Positions 16,067 to 25,260 of a stretch of 64,000 nt of DNA are shown here, in pieces. The notes under the pieces are model-generated. The model ran no database searches. It saw only the letters and a list, made by a program, of their open reading frames with translations, and was not told the DNA's origin. The position numbers were made by a program, and so were the translations under genes. This DNA is from an uncultured Ruminococcus sp. (GTDB taxonomy: Bacteria > Bacillota > Clostridia > Oscillospirales > Acutalibacteraceae), in the NCBI GenBank assembly GCA_902794395.1, contig CADBHB010000002.1, positions 28,104 through 92,103 on the forward strand, written 5' to 3'. Positions within the stretch are counted from its first letter, which is position 1, and each line of letters starts with the position of its first letter.

Positions 16067-16539
16067 TGTGCCGCCTCCCTTAACTCCTTCAATATCCTCT
16101 TTGTCTTGTCGGGCGTAAGACTGCCGTAGGTGTCCTCGTTTATCATCATCACCGGTGAAAGCGAGCAGCAGCCCAGACAGGCTACGCATTTAAGCGAGAA
16201 CAAGCCGTCCTCGGTGGTCTGCCCGTCGTCGATGCCCAGCTCATCCTTTATCGTCTGCAGAATAAGCTCCGATGAGTTGACGTGGCAGGCGGTGCCCTGA
16301 CAGAGCATGATGAGATACTTTCCTACGGGCTCAAAGCGGAACTGCGTATAAAAGGTGCCCACGCCCATGATCTCCGAGGCGGCGATACCCGTCTTTTCCG
16401 ATATAAGCTCGATCGCCTCCTTGGGCAGATAGCCGTATATCTCCTGCGTGTGCTGCAAAATAGTGATAAGGCTTCCCCTGACGGGAGCGTACTCCTCCAA
16501 CACGCCGTCCAAAAGGGACAAATCGATTTCTTTTTCCAT
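16063..16539 (-). CDS. NuoE-like [2Fe-2S] subunit
   Basis: The 158-residue thioredoxin-like ferredoxin has cluster ligands in CQGTACHV (about 80-87) and CVACLGCCSLSP (about 115-126). It is the first gene of a three-gene operon whose ends overlap or nearly touch (4-base overlap to NuoF; 12-base gap to the GltD-like gene), as expected for subunits made in fixed ratio. It begins after GGAGGATATTC. It is a second, independent NuoE-type gene in the window; the copy at 86-586 belongs to the hydrogenase region. Confidence 0.92.
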   Translation of the reverse strand: MEKEIDLSLLDGVLEEYAPVRGSLITILQHTQEIYGYLPKEAIELISEKTGIAASEIMGVGTFYTQFRFEPVGKYLIMLCQGTACHVNSSELILQTIKDELGIDDGQTTEDGLFSLKCVACLGCCSLSPVMMINEDTYGSLTPDKTKRILKELREAAQ

Positions 16540-16647
16540 GAATATCCTCCGTTTTTTTAATTTCTTTCTTCGTTTCCTATATGCGGCGAAAGCGCACTCC
16601 CGCTTCTGATGAAAAAGGAGAGTGCGCTTGATATATTATTGCTGTTA

Positions 16648-18027
<1,380 letters not shown>

Positions 18028-18036
18028 TCAAAACGC

Positions 18037-18087
18037 AAAAAAAGACAAGGGTGCCTCAGACTTTTCTGTCTGAGACACCCTTGCCTC
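18037..18087 (-). promoter_or_regulatory. gdhA leader attenuator with ANTAR-type hexaloop
   Basis: On the minus strand, GAGGC-AAGGGT-GTCTC (18087-18072) makes a 5-bp stem with a hexanucleotide loop carrying A at position 1 and G at position 4, the signature of ANTAR protein targets. The same bases form the 5' arm of a terminator (CAAGGGTGTCTCAGAC...GTCTGAGGCACCCTTG, then TTTTTTT). The two structures are mutually exclusive. A single hexaloop was found; the canonical motif has two. Confidence 0.6.
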
Positions 18088-18097
18088 AATATCCCGC

Positions 18098-18126
18098 ATT
18101 ATACGCCCTTATGCTCCGTTTGTCAA
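18098..18126 (-). promoter_or_regulatory. gdhA promoter
   Basis: Consensus TTGACA (18126-18121) and TATAAT (18103-18098) with a 17-base spacer. Transcription would start a few bases before the attenuator hairpin. Confidence 0.85.
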
Positions 18127-18258
18127 GACAATAATCAAAATTTGGCAAAAACTGTTATGATTTGTCATTCAGCCGCCCGGGTTTTTGCAGGATATGCCGC
18201 CTTTTTACGGCGCAACCGTATTATCCGAAATGCCCCTCGCCCGCAGCCCCATTTGTGC

Positions 18259-18287
18259 TTGACACGCGCGGGCAAAGGTACTATAAT
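18259..18287 (+). promoter_or_regulatory. Consensus promoter upstream of a structured RNA
   Basis: TTGACA (18259-18264) and TATAAT (18282-18287) with a 17-base spacer. It drives the roughly 160-base structured region before glnA, which has its own separate promoter. Confidence 0.8.
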
Positions 18288-18293
18288 GAAAAC

Positions 18294-18455
18294 AGAAGGC
18301 GGTTTTGCAGGACATAAGCCACTTATCAGTGTCACCTGACGAAAAACTTTAGGTTCTGTTCAAATCTTCGATTTGGGAAGAAGGACCCACGCAGAGCTGA
18401 TTCGCGATCCGCATAACCATATCGCGCGTTATTGGCTAAAAACTGCAAAAAAAGG
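18294..18455 (+). ncRNA. Structured non-coding RNA, possibly 6S RNA
   Basis: Starting about 7 bases after a consensus promoter, the region has a closing stem, TTTTGCAG (18303-18310) with CTGCAAAA (18443-18450), continued by AAGCCA with TTGGCT (18316-18321, 18432-18437). Then comes a large open middle, then an apical hairpin GGTTCT..CAAATC-TTC-GATTTG..AGAAGGACC (18352-18387). A long rod with a central bubble, about 160-190 nucleotides, is the architecture of 6S RNA, which binds RNA polymerase. There is no terminator at its 3' end, so it may instead be an upstream part of the glnA leader. The family assignment is uncertain. Confidence 0.45.
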
Positions 18456-18456
18456 A

Positions 18457-18485
18457 TTGACAAAAAACATTTTGTGTGGTAGAGT
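18457..18485 (+). promoter_or_regulatory. glnA promoter
   Basis: TTGACA (18457-18462) and TAGAGT (18480-18485) with a 17-base spacer. The transcript would begin just before the first leader hairpin. Confidence 0.75.
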
Positions 18486-18492
18486 ATTAACA

Positions 18493-18540
18493 GAGCAAAG
18501 GTGTTCACTTAAGACATAGTCCTAAGTGTCACCTTTTTTG
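18493..18540 (+). promoter_or_regulatory. glnA leader attenuator 1, ANTAR-type hexaloop overlapping a terminator
   Basis: GAGC-AAAGGT-GTTC (18493-18506) forms a short stem with a hexaloop that has A1 and G4. From 18497 the same bases form the 5' arm of a terminator, AAAGGTG..CACTTAAGAC-ATA-GTCCTAAGTG..CACC followed by TTTTTTG. Binding of an ANTAR protein to the small hairpin would prevent the terminator. Confidence 0.65.
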
Positions 18541-18603
18541 TTTTTTACCCAAGCCATCGGCTTGCCCGAAACGCAAAGGCTGCATTTAAGACAGATTATT
18601 ATG

Positions 18604-18657
18604 ATGAACAAAGGCGTTCATTTAGGATTTGATCCTGAATGTCGCCTTTTATTTTTT
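18604..18657 (+). promoter_or_regulatory. glnA leader attenuator 2, ANTAR-type hexaloop overlapping a terminator
   Basis: ATGAAC-AAAGGC-GTTCAT (18604-18621) is a perfect 6-bp stem with an A1/G4 hexaloop. It overlaps a second terminator, AAAGGCG..CATTTAGGAT-TTG-ATCCTGAATG..CGCC, then TTTTATTTTTT. It is similar in sequence to attenuator 1 about 110 bases upstream. Together the two hexaloops may be the P1/P2 pair, or each may act on its own terminator. Confidence 0.65.
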
Positions 18658-18729
18658 CGGCAGCAACAGGTCGCAGGGCAAAAACGACGCTTTTGTATTT
18701 CTCTGCCGAACAGGAAACGGGGTAGAAAA

Positions 18730-19965
18730 ATGAAACAATCGGAAAGGGAACTGATGACATACATCGAGGAAGAAGATGTAAGATTCATTCGATTGACATT
18801 CTGCGATATTTACGGTGTGCTGAAAAACATTTCCGTTCAGCGCAGCGAATTACCCAGGGCGTTTGAAAAAGGGATAGGGATAGACGCTTCCTATATCTCG
18901 GGCTTTGGCGGAGATTACGGCAAGGACATTTGGCTTCACCCGGAAACCGACACGATCTCGGTGCTTCCGTGGAGACCCGAGCACGGCAAGGTAGTGCGGA
19001 TGTTCTGCACGCTGACCTACGCCGACGGAAAACCCGTTGACACCGACACGCGCGCTCTGCTGCGCCAGGCGGTAAGGTACGCGGAAACCAAGGGATACCG
19101 TTTCAATTTCAAATCCGAAATGCAGTTTTATCTGTTCAAAACAGATGACAAGGGCGTAAGCACAGGTATACCTTACGACCGCGCGGGCTATATGGATATT
19201 GCTCCTCTTGACAAGGGCGAGAACGTCCGCCGCGAGATATGCCTGACGCTTGAGCAGATGGGGATAAAGCCCGAAAGCTCTCACCACGAGGCGGGTCCCG
19301 GACAGAACGAAATAGATTTTCAATACTCCGATCCCATCACCGCTGCCGATAACACCGTCACCTTTCTCAGCGTTGTAAGGACTTTGGCAGCGCGCAACGG
19401 TCTTTACGCGGACTTTTCACCTAAGCCGCTCAAGGATAAGGCAGGCTCGGCGCTGCACATTTCGGTGTCCGTAAAATCAAAATCCGGCGAGGATGTCACC
19501 GACAATGCCGTTGCAGGAATTTTGCGACATATAGCCGGCATGACCGTGTTTCTCAATCCTACGGAAGAATCCTTTGACCGCTTCGGTCACCACAAAGCTC
19601 CCAAATACATCACATGGTCCGAAAACAACCGCGCTCAACTGGTTTCCGTCAGGCGGACCGAAACCGGAAAACGCTGCGCTCAGCTGCGTTCTCCCGATCC
19701 CGGGGCAAACCCGTATTTGGCGTTCACGCTGATGATATACGCGATGCTGGACGGGATAGAAGATAAAACCGCCCTTCCGCGACCCGTTGACGAGGATGTA
19801 CTGCAAATGCAGGACGAAGCCAAGGAAGAACCCCTGAGACTTCCCGACAGCCTTGAAAAAGCGCGCATAGAAGCGAAAAGATCTTCTCTTGTCAAACAAT
19901 TCATACCGGCGGCTGTGACCGAGGTCTACTGCGCCGATCAAAAATCATTTGCGAAAGCGAGATGA
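18730..19965 (+). CDS. glnA: Glutamine synthetase
   Basis: The chosen ATG (18730) gives 411 residues; the open frame extends upstream only through the leader. The enzyme makes glutamine from glutamate, ammonia and ATP. Conserved parts are the N-terminal VRFIRLTFCDIYGVLKN, the active-site EMQFYLF, HHEAGPGQNEIDF, GSALHISVS, the NPTEESFDRF and ENNRAQLVSV stretches and the RSPDPGANPYLAF signature. At 411 residues it is shorter than typical GSI enzymes (about 440-470). No adenylylation-loop motif was recognised. Regulation is probably through the two leader attenuators, with the ANTAR gene immediately downstream. Confidence 0.93.
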   Translation: MKQSERELMTYIEEEDVRFIRLTFCDIYGVLKNISVQRSELPRAFEKGIGIDASYISGFGGDYGKDIWLHPETDTISVLPWRPEHGKVVRMFCTLTYADGKPVDTDTRALLRQAVRYAETKGYRFNFKSEMQFYLFKTDDKGVSTGIPYDRAGYMDIAPLDKGENVRREICLTLEQMGIKPESSHHEAGPGQNEIDFQYSDPITAADNTVTFLSVVRTLAARNGLYADFSPKPLKDKAGSALHISVSVKSKSGEDVTDNAVAGILRHIAGMTVFLNPTEESFDRFGHHKAPKYITWSENNRAQLVSVRRTETGKRCAQLRSPDPGANPYLAFTLMIYAMLDGIEDKTALPRPVDEDVLQMQDEAKEEPLRLPDSLEKARIEAKRSSLVKQFIPAAVTEVYCADQKSFAKAR

Positions 19966-20036
19966 CTGCCGGCACCGTTAAGCGTACAATCCAGTAGTGT
20001 TTTAAGCTGCATATTTCATAGAGAGGAGTGCGGATT

Positions 20037-20621
20037 TTGAGTTATGCGGAACGACATTACAGAATGCTATTGGTTTCAACCGGAGAGAGATTCATTCAAG
20101 AGATCAACAATCTTTTGCAGGGCGATCAATTTCAAAAAGACAACTCCCGCAACGCGTCGGACGCACGCTGCAAGCTGCTCGAAAATCCGTATGATATAGT
20201 AATCGTAAACGCGCCCCTGACGGATGAATTCGGTTCACGCCTATGTATGGACGCCAGCCGCAACAACGGAACTATCGCTGTTATCTTTGCCGCTAACGAT
20301 ACCTTTGAAGAAATATACGCAAAAGAATCGGTCCAGGGCGTGTTTGTCGTGCGCAAGCCGACCTCCAGAAGCCTTATTTCTCAAGCGCTTTCCCTTACCG
20401 TGTGCGCGCGCGAGCGTCTGCGCATCTTGGAAAACAAAGCGGTAAAAGCAGAAAGCAAGCTGGATGATTTTCGTATAGTTAACAAAGCCAAATGGCTGTT
20501 GATAGAGCATGAGGACATGAGCGAGGCCGACGCTCACAGATATGTTGAAAAATCGGCTATGGACGCAGGCATAACCAAAAGGCTTGCCGCTCAGATAATT
20601 ATTGATACATACCTTAAGTAA
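20037..20621 (+). CDS. ANTAR-domain antitermination regulator
   Basis: This 194-residue protein has a receiver-like N-terminal domain (about residues 8-115) and an ANTAR RNA-binding domain at the C terminus, with the typical AKWLLIEHEDMSEADAHRYVEKSAMD helices. I prefer a TTG start at 20037 because GAGAGGAG sits 8 bases upstream; a GTG at 20028 overlaps that site. The receiver domain lacks an obvious run of acidic phosphorylation residues. It follows glnA by about 70 bases. ANTAR proteins bind paired hexaloop hairpins to prevent termination, so the gdhA and glnA leaders are its likely targets. Confidence 0.85.
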   Translation: MSYAERHYRMLLVSTGERFIQEINNLLQGDQFQKDNSRNASDARCKLLENPYDIVIVNAPLTDEFGSRLCMDASRNNGTIAVIFAANDTFEEIYAKESVQGVFVVRKPTSRSLISQALSLTVCARERLRILENKAVKAESKLDDFRIVNKAKWLLIEHEDMSEADAHRYVEKSAMDAGITKRLAAQIIIDTYLK

Positions 20622-20716
20622 AGATATTACTCTCTTTTCCATGCAGGGTTTGATCTGCCAAAAAACTTCCCTGCTCCCCAAATTTGCTATCCAACCGGAT
20701 AGGTTAACGTATGACA

Positions 20717-20763
20717 ACGCAATGGCGTACTCTCCTTCGGGTGAGTGCGTCATTGTGTTTTTT
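20717..20763 (+). terminator. Terminator after the ANTAR gene
   Basis: CAATGGCGTACTC and GAGTGCGTCATTG form a stem around CTTCGGG, followed by TGTTTTTTG. The remainder of the 339-base gap (20622-20960) shows only this hairpin and the promoter at 20880. Confidence 0.7.
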
Positions 20764-20879
20764 GCGCTTTTTTTGACAAACAAAACTCCGCCGAACCGCA
20801 AAGTCTTTATCAGAGGCTGTTCCCGTTGTCGGCAAATCCCGCGTTTACGTCTTTCGGCTTTTGGCGGCGCACCGTTTTA

Positions 20880-20908
20880 TTGACAATAAACAAAAAATAT
20901 GATAATAT
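20880..20908 (+). promoter_or_regulatory. Promoter of the YwaF-like gene
   Basis: TTGACA (20880-20885) and TAATAT (20903-20908) with a 17-base AT-rich spacer. Confidence 0.6.
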
Positions 20909-20960
20909 TTTTGTAATATAATGTCATATGACAAATACGATGAAGCAAAGGAAGTGTACT

Positions 20961-21779
20961 ATGAATCCGCTTGAACATGTTCTCTATTTCTTGTCCGCTC
21001 AGATGGAACGCCCCTACGGCTACGGCACCTTTCACCTGATATGCTTGGTCACGGTGGCGGCTGTCACGGCAGCCCTGTGCCTGATTTTTCGCAAGGCGTC
21101 CGCAAAAACGGAAAGGGTGCTGCTGATGTCTGTCTGGGGTCTGCTGATAACGCTGGAGATATACAAGCAGCTTGTGTTTGCAGTCCACTTTGAGGACACC
21201 GTTTACTGGAAGTACCGCTGGGACTCATTTCCGTTCCAGTTCTGCTCGTCTCCGCATTATCTGCTGCCGCTGGCGGCGCTGCCGAAAAACGAGCGCTTCC
21301 GCGACGTAGTGCGCGTATTCTTCGCCTCGTTTTCCCTGTTTGCGGGACTTGCGGTGATGTTTTATCCCGACGACGTGTTCTCTACCTACATCGGCATCAG
21401 CTTCCAGACCATGATACATCACGGAGCTATGGTGGCGATAGGCGTATTTCTCGGCGGAAGACTGCTCAATGAGGGCAAAATGACCCTGCCGCGCTTTCTC
21501 AAGGCGGCAGCGATGTTCGCGTCGCTGGTGTTGATAGCGCTGGTGTTCAACCTCTGTGCCCCGGCCGTGACCGACATGACCTTCAATATGTTCTTCATCG
21601 GTCCGCATTTCCCCTGTCAGCTGGTCATCCTCGACATGATCTATGTCAACGTCCCCTATCCCCTGTTTTTGATGATATACACCCTCGGGTTCATCGGCGT
21701 ATCGTTCCTGGTGTTTTGTTTGCAGCTGGTTTTGCGTCCCGCCTGGTACAAATCTCTCAGGTCGCGCAGGAACGCCTAG
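20961..21779 (+). CDS. YwaF-like (TIGR02206) integral membrane protein
   Basis: The 272-residue protein has about seven hydrophobic segments. It matches the YwaF/TIGR02206 family, with FGTFHLI-like YGYGTFHLICLV at the N terminus, DSFPFQFCSSPHYLLPL, and an FPCQLVILDMIYVNVPYPLFL segment near the C terminus. The chosen ATG (20961) follows AAAGGAAG; an upstream ATG 11 codons earlier has no ribosome site. The family is common in Firmicutes and uncharacterised. It stands alone between its promoter and the DUF1508 gene. Confidence 0.8.
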   Translation: MNPLEHVLYFLSAQMERPYGYGTFHLICLVTVAAVTAALCLIFRKASAKTERVLLMSVWGLLITLEIYKQLVFAVHFEDTVYWKYRWDSFPFQFCSSPHYLLPLAALPKNERFRDVVRVFFASFSLFAGLAVMFYPDDVFSTYIGISFQTMIHHGAMVAIGVFLGGRLLNEGKMTLPRFLKAAAMFASLVLIALVFNLCAPAVTDMTFNMFFIGPHFPCQLVILDMIYVNVPYPLFLMIYTLGFIGVSFLVFCLQLVLRPAWYKSLRSRRNA

Positions 21780-21797
21780 CATTTTGTACGGTTTTTA

Positions 21798-21826
21798 TTG
21801 ACATTTTGCGAGAATTATGATACTAT
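21798..21826 (+). promoter_or_regulatory. Promoter of the DUF1508 gene
   Basis: TTGACA (21798-21803) and TACTAT (21821-21826) with a 17-base spacer. Confidence 0.7.
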
Positions 21827-21886
21827 TGCGGTAGTATAGTATTGCTGTACCATAATATTTATCTATGTTCCAAAGGAGGATGTTCA

Positions 21887-22261
21887 ATGGGCAAATTTGT
21901 TATGAAGAGCACCGCCAACGGCGGCTTCAAGTTCGACCTCAAGGCGGGCAACGGCGAGATAATCGCTTCGTCGCAGATTTACAAATCCGAGGCTTCCTGC
22001 AAAGCGGGCATCGAGAGCGTAAGGACCAACTGCGCCGCCGCTGTGGAAGATCAGACGGTCGAGGGCTTTGAGACTCTCAAACACCCCAAATATGAGGTTT
22101 ACACCGACAAGGCGGGCGAGTTCCGCTTCCGCTTAAAGGCGAAAAACGGCGAGATAATCGCCACCTCCGAGGGCTACAAGGCAAAGGCGAGCGCTATGAA
22201 CGGCATCCAGAGCATCGGCAAAAACGCCCCCGACGCAAAGGTAGAGGTCCAGGAGGCGTAA
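21887..22261 (+). CDS. YegP-like DUF1508 protein
   Basis: This 124-residue protein consists of two copies of the DUF1508 repeat of about 50 residues, with FKFDLKAGNGEIIASSQIYKS in the first and FRFRLKAKNGEIIATSEGYKA in the second, each followed by a short helix (CKAGIESV, AMNGIQSI). The ATG follows AAAGGAGG. Small tandem DUF1508 proteins are widespread; their function is not settled. The strong promoter, ribosome site and terminator suggest an abundant monocistronic product. Confidence 0.88.
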   Translation: MGKFVMKSTANGGFKFDLKAGNGEIIASSQIYKSEASCKAGIESVRTNCAAAVEDQTVEGFETLKHPKYEVYTDKAGEFRFRLKAKNGEIIATSEGYKAKASAMNGIQSIGKNAPDAKVEVQEA

Positions 22262-22277
22262 TACTCTTCGCAGTAAT

Positions 22278-22310
22278 CAGCGGCGCACGAAAACGTGCGC
22301 CGCTTTCTTC
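22278..22310 (+). terminator. Terminator after the DUF1508 gene
   Basis: CAGCGGCGCACG, AAAA and CGTGCGCCGCT form a GC-rich stem followed by TTCTTC. Confidence 0.65.
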
Positions 22311-22337
22311 ATCAAAGCGCCGGTGGGCGCTCCGATT

Positions 22338-22370
22338 CAAAAAGCCGACGGCGAACCGTCGGCTTTTGTT
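22338..22370. terminator. Bidirectional terminator between the DUF1508 and permease genes
   Basis: AAAAAGCCGACGG, CGAA and CCGTCGGCTTTTG form a perfect stem flanked by A and T runs. It serves the converging permease gene on the minus strand as well. Confidence 0.75.
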
Positions 22371-22386
22371 ATTATGTATTATAGGA

Positions 22387-23787
22387 TCAAACGACACCCA
22401 GAGCCTGCAGACCTGTGATTACAAACATCAGTATAAACAGACAGCAGATGACATACATAAGGGGATGCACTTCCTTGAACTTGGCTCTTGCAACCTTAAC
22501 GAGCACATAGGAGATGAAGCCGAAGGCGATACCGTCGGTGATGGAATAGAAGAACGGCATGCCTACCACGGTGAAGAAGCAGGGGAACGCGATCTCCAGG
22601 TCTGCCCAGTCGATGTCCTTCAAGGCGGAACACATCATAATGCCGACGATGATAAGCACGGGCGCTGTAGCCGAGGTGGGCACAAAGCCGAGCAAGGGAG
22701 AAAGCACCAGAGCGAACGCGAAGCAAAGACCCGTGACGGTGGAGGTCAAGCCGGTCCTGCCGCCTGCCGCGATGCCTGAGGTGGATTCAACATAGGTGGT
22801 AACTGTGGAGGTGCCGAACACCGCGCCCGCGGAGGTCGCGAGGGCGTCTGCCAGCATGGCTCTTTCAATGCCGGGCAGGTTGCCGTTTTCGTCCAGCAGA
22901 CCCGCCTTGTCAGCCGCGCCGATAAGGGTGCCGATGGTGTCGAACATATCTACCATAAGCAGGGTGATGAGCACCGCGAGGATAGACGCGATAGGTGCGG
23001 TAAACAGCTCGCCGAAGCCGACGAAGCACTGACCGAACATGGAAAGGTCCACGTGAGGAGTCCAGTTAGTGGGATAGGTAACGCCCATATTGATGCCCCA
23101 GCCGAGCATATCGGAAAACACCTGCAGCACATTGGCGATTATAGCCGTGAGCACCATGCCGATGAAGATGGCGCCGGGGACCTTTTGGATGACCAAAACC
23201 GTCATCAAAACCAGTCCCACCAAAGACAGGATAATGGTAGGCTGTGTGAAGCTAGCCAGATCGACAGCCGTTGCCGCGCCGTCGCCCTGACCGATAACTA
23301 TACCGGCGTTGCCAAAGCCGATAAGGGCTATGAACAATCCGATACCGGCGGAGATAGCCTTTTTGAGGCTCATGGGTATAGCCTCAACGATAGCCTTTCT
23401 GGCGCCCGTGACTGTCAGCAGAATGAAGAACACGCCGCCGATGAAAACGGCAGCCAATGCCGCAGCCGGAGAAAGCCCGAAGCCGATGCAAAGGGTATAA
23501 GCGAATACGGCGTTGAGTCCCAGACCCGGAGCCTGAGCCATCGGGTAGTTGGACAGCCAGCCGACAAGCCAGGTGCCGAGCGCCGCGCCTATGCAGGTAG
23601 CGGTGAACACAGCGCTGTCCGCCATCGCTCCCTCATAACCCACCTTGGCAAAGGCAGGGTTGCTTTGACCGATGATGGTAGGGTTCAGAAAGATGATATA
23701 CGCCATGGTAAAAAAGGTCGTTAAACCGGCGATTATCTCTGTTCTGACGTTTGTTCCATGCTCTTTGAGATGAAATAGTTTTTCCAA
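22387..23787 (-). CDS. NCS2-family purine permease (AzgA-like)
   Basis: This integral membrane protein of about 466 residues matches the hypoxanthine/guanine/adenine branch of the NCS2 family. It has AGLTTFFTMAYIIFLNP at the N terminus, MAQAPGLGLNAVFAYT and, after mid-protein, MVDMFDTIGTLIGAADKAG and GTSTVTTYVESTSGIAAGGRTGLT. I place the start at a TTG (23787) because AGGAGGG lies just upstream, giving MEKLFHLKEHG. It should import purine bases with protons. No purine riboswitch is visible upstream. Confidence 0.9.
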   Translation of the reverse strand: MEKLFHLKEHGTNVRTEIIAGLTTFFTMAYIIFLNPTIIGQSNPAFAKVGYEGAMADSAVFTATCIGAALGTWLVGWLSNYPMAQAPGLGLNAVFAYTLCIGFGLSPAAALAAVFIGGVFFILLTVTGARKAIVEAIPMSLKKAISAGIGLFIALIGFGNAGIVIGQGDGAATAVDLASFTQPTIILSLVGLVLMTVLVIQKVPGAIFIGMVLTAIIANVLQVFSDMLGWGINMGVTYPTNWTPHVDLSMFGQCFVGFGELFTAPIASILAVLITLLMVDMFDTIGTLIGAADKAGLLDENGNLPGIERAMLADALATSAGAVFGTSTVTTYVESTSGIAAGGRTGLTSTVTGLCFAFALVLSPLLGFVPTSATAPVLIIVGIMMCSALKDIDWADLEIAFPCFFTVVGMPFFYSITDGIAFGFISYVLVKVARAKFKEVHPLMYVICCLFILMFVITGLQALGVV

Positions 23788-23960
23788 AGAAATTCCCTCC
23801 TGAAAAGATTTGCGGAAAACAGTCGAAATTTTCCACTCATACATTATATACAAATATCATAGGCTTTTCAATCACTTTTTAGAATTATAGCACATTGTTA
23901 CAAAACTGTAAGGTTTACAAAATAATAACAGCCCTCTCCGTCGGAGAAGGCTGTGAAAGA

Positions 23961-24863
23961 TTACGCATTAAGATATTTTACCGCCTCGGTGGCGGCTACG
24001 GCGCCGTCTGCGGTGGCTGTCACAAGCTGGTGCACTTCCTTTCGGCGGTTGTCGCCCGCGACGAACACGCCTGCGGTCCCGGTAAGGCAGTCCTCGGCGG
24101 CTACGGCATAACCCGCGCTGTCAAGCTCGATAAGCGAGGCGAAGTTTTGGTTTTCGGGCACCCTGCCCACCGCTACAAACAGTCCGCTGACTTCCAGCAC
24201 GCGAACATTACCCTGCCTGTCGGTCACCTCAACGCTTTGCAGCCGCCTGTCGGCGTTCAGCTTGGTGACGACGCTGTTGAGCACAAACTCCACGTTATCG
24301 CGCTCGCGCAGCTTTGCCACGCCGGCTTCCTCGCCGCGGAAGGCGTCGCGGCGGTGAACGAGATACACCTTGTCGGCTACATCAGCCAGATAGAGCGCGT
24401 CCTCGATGGCGGTGTTGCCGCCGCCGACCACCGCCACATCCTTTTTGCGGAAGAAGGCACCGTCGCAGGTGGCGCAGTAGGATATGCCCCTGCCGACCAG
24501 CTTGTCCTCGCCTTCGACCCCCAGCTTGCGGTTTTCGCTGCCGGTGGCGATGATCACCGCCTTTGCCTCGTATTCGTTTTTGGCGGTGATAACGGTTTTG
24601 GTGTCGCCGTTGTCGCGCAGCCCTACCGCCTTTTCAAACTTGAATACCGCGCCCAGCGCCTTTGCCTGCTCATACACCTTGGTGGCGAAATCAAACCCCG
24701 AGATATGCGCCGCGACGGGATAATTTTCGATGTCGGGAGTGTTGATGATCTGTCCGCCGTAGCTTTTCGCCTCAAGCACAAGCACGCTTTTGGCGGCGCG
24801 GCGGGCGTAGATGGCAGCGGTGAGTCCCGCAGGCCCCGCGCCTATGATAATAATATCGGTCAT
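23961..24863 (-). CDS. trxB: Thioredoxin-disulfide reductase
   Basis: The 300-residue FAD enzyme transfers electrons from NADPH to thioredoxin. Motifs are the FAD-binding IIIGAGPAGLTAAIYARR (4-21), the redox pair CATC in SYCATCDGAFF (about 132), the NADPH-binding VVGGGNTAIEDALYL (about 149) and VFVAGDNRR near the C terminus. The last usually reads GDVR, so Asn replaces Val here. Length and order match low-molecular-weight TrxB. It lies 5 bases downstream of the thioredoxin gene, forming a complete thioredoxin system. Confidence 0.95.
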   Translation of the reverse strand: MTDIIIIGAGPAGLTAAIYARRAAKSVLVLEAKSYGGQIINTPDIENYPVAAHISGFDFATKVYEQAKALGAVFKFEKAVGLRDNGDTKTVITAKNEYEAKAVIIATGSENRKLGVEGEDKLVGRGISYCATCDGAFFRKKDVAVVGGGNTAIEDALYLADVADKVYLVHRRDAFRGEEAGVAKLRERDNVEFVLNSVVTKLNADRRLQSVEVTDRQGNVRVLEVSGLFVAVGRVPENQNFASLIELDSAGYAVAAEDCLTGTAGVFVAGDNRRKEVHQLVTATADGAVAATEAVKYLNA

Positions 24864-24868
24864 AACGT

Positions 24869-25177
24869 TTACCCCAGCATATCCTCAAGCGCTTCACGCG
24901 GTACCAGACCGATGCTTCTGTCCGCCTCGGCTCCGTTTTTGAAGAGGATGACGCAGGGAATGGAGCTGATGTCGAACTCGTCGGCGAGGTCGGGATTCTC
25001 GTCGATATTGACCGCCGCGACCTTTACGTCGCTTCTGTCGGCGGCGATAGCCTCAAGAGTGGGTCTGAGCATACGGCAGGGGCCGCACCAATCGGCATAG
25101 AAATCCGCCAGGACCGGAAGGTCGGCGTTGATTATCTCTCTTTCAAAATTGTTTTCGTTTACGGGGATCACTGACAT
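24869..25177 (-). CDS. trxA: Thioredoxin
   Basis: This 102-residue protein has the canonical active site ADWCGPCRM (Cys near 31 and 34), the preceding PVLADFYA strand and the cis-proline loop ISSIPCVILF. The start is the ATG at 25177 after AAAGGAAG; earlier in-frame codons lie in the intergenic region. It reduces protein disulfides and is recycled by the adjacent TrxB. The pair follows the OhrR-like/peroxidase genes on the same strand, so the block handles oxidative stress. Confidence 0.95.
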   Translation of the reverse strand: MSVIPVNENNFEREIINADLPVLADFYADWCGPCRMLRPTLEAIAADRSDVKVAAVNIDENPDLADEFDISSIPCVILFKNGAEADRSIGLVPREALEDMLG

Positions 25178-25260
25178 AATAAACTTCCTTTCATTACAGT
25201 TGTTATCGGCGCTGCGGTTTTGCCGTCGGGCGCCGCTCAAAGCGGCAGAGGCAAACCTCA

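Noticed and set aside
22387-23960. Purine riboswitch upstream of the purine permease
   Set aside because: The gap upstream of the start (23788-23960) lacks the conserved core bases of the purine aptamer.
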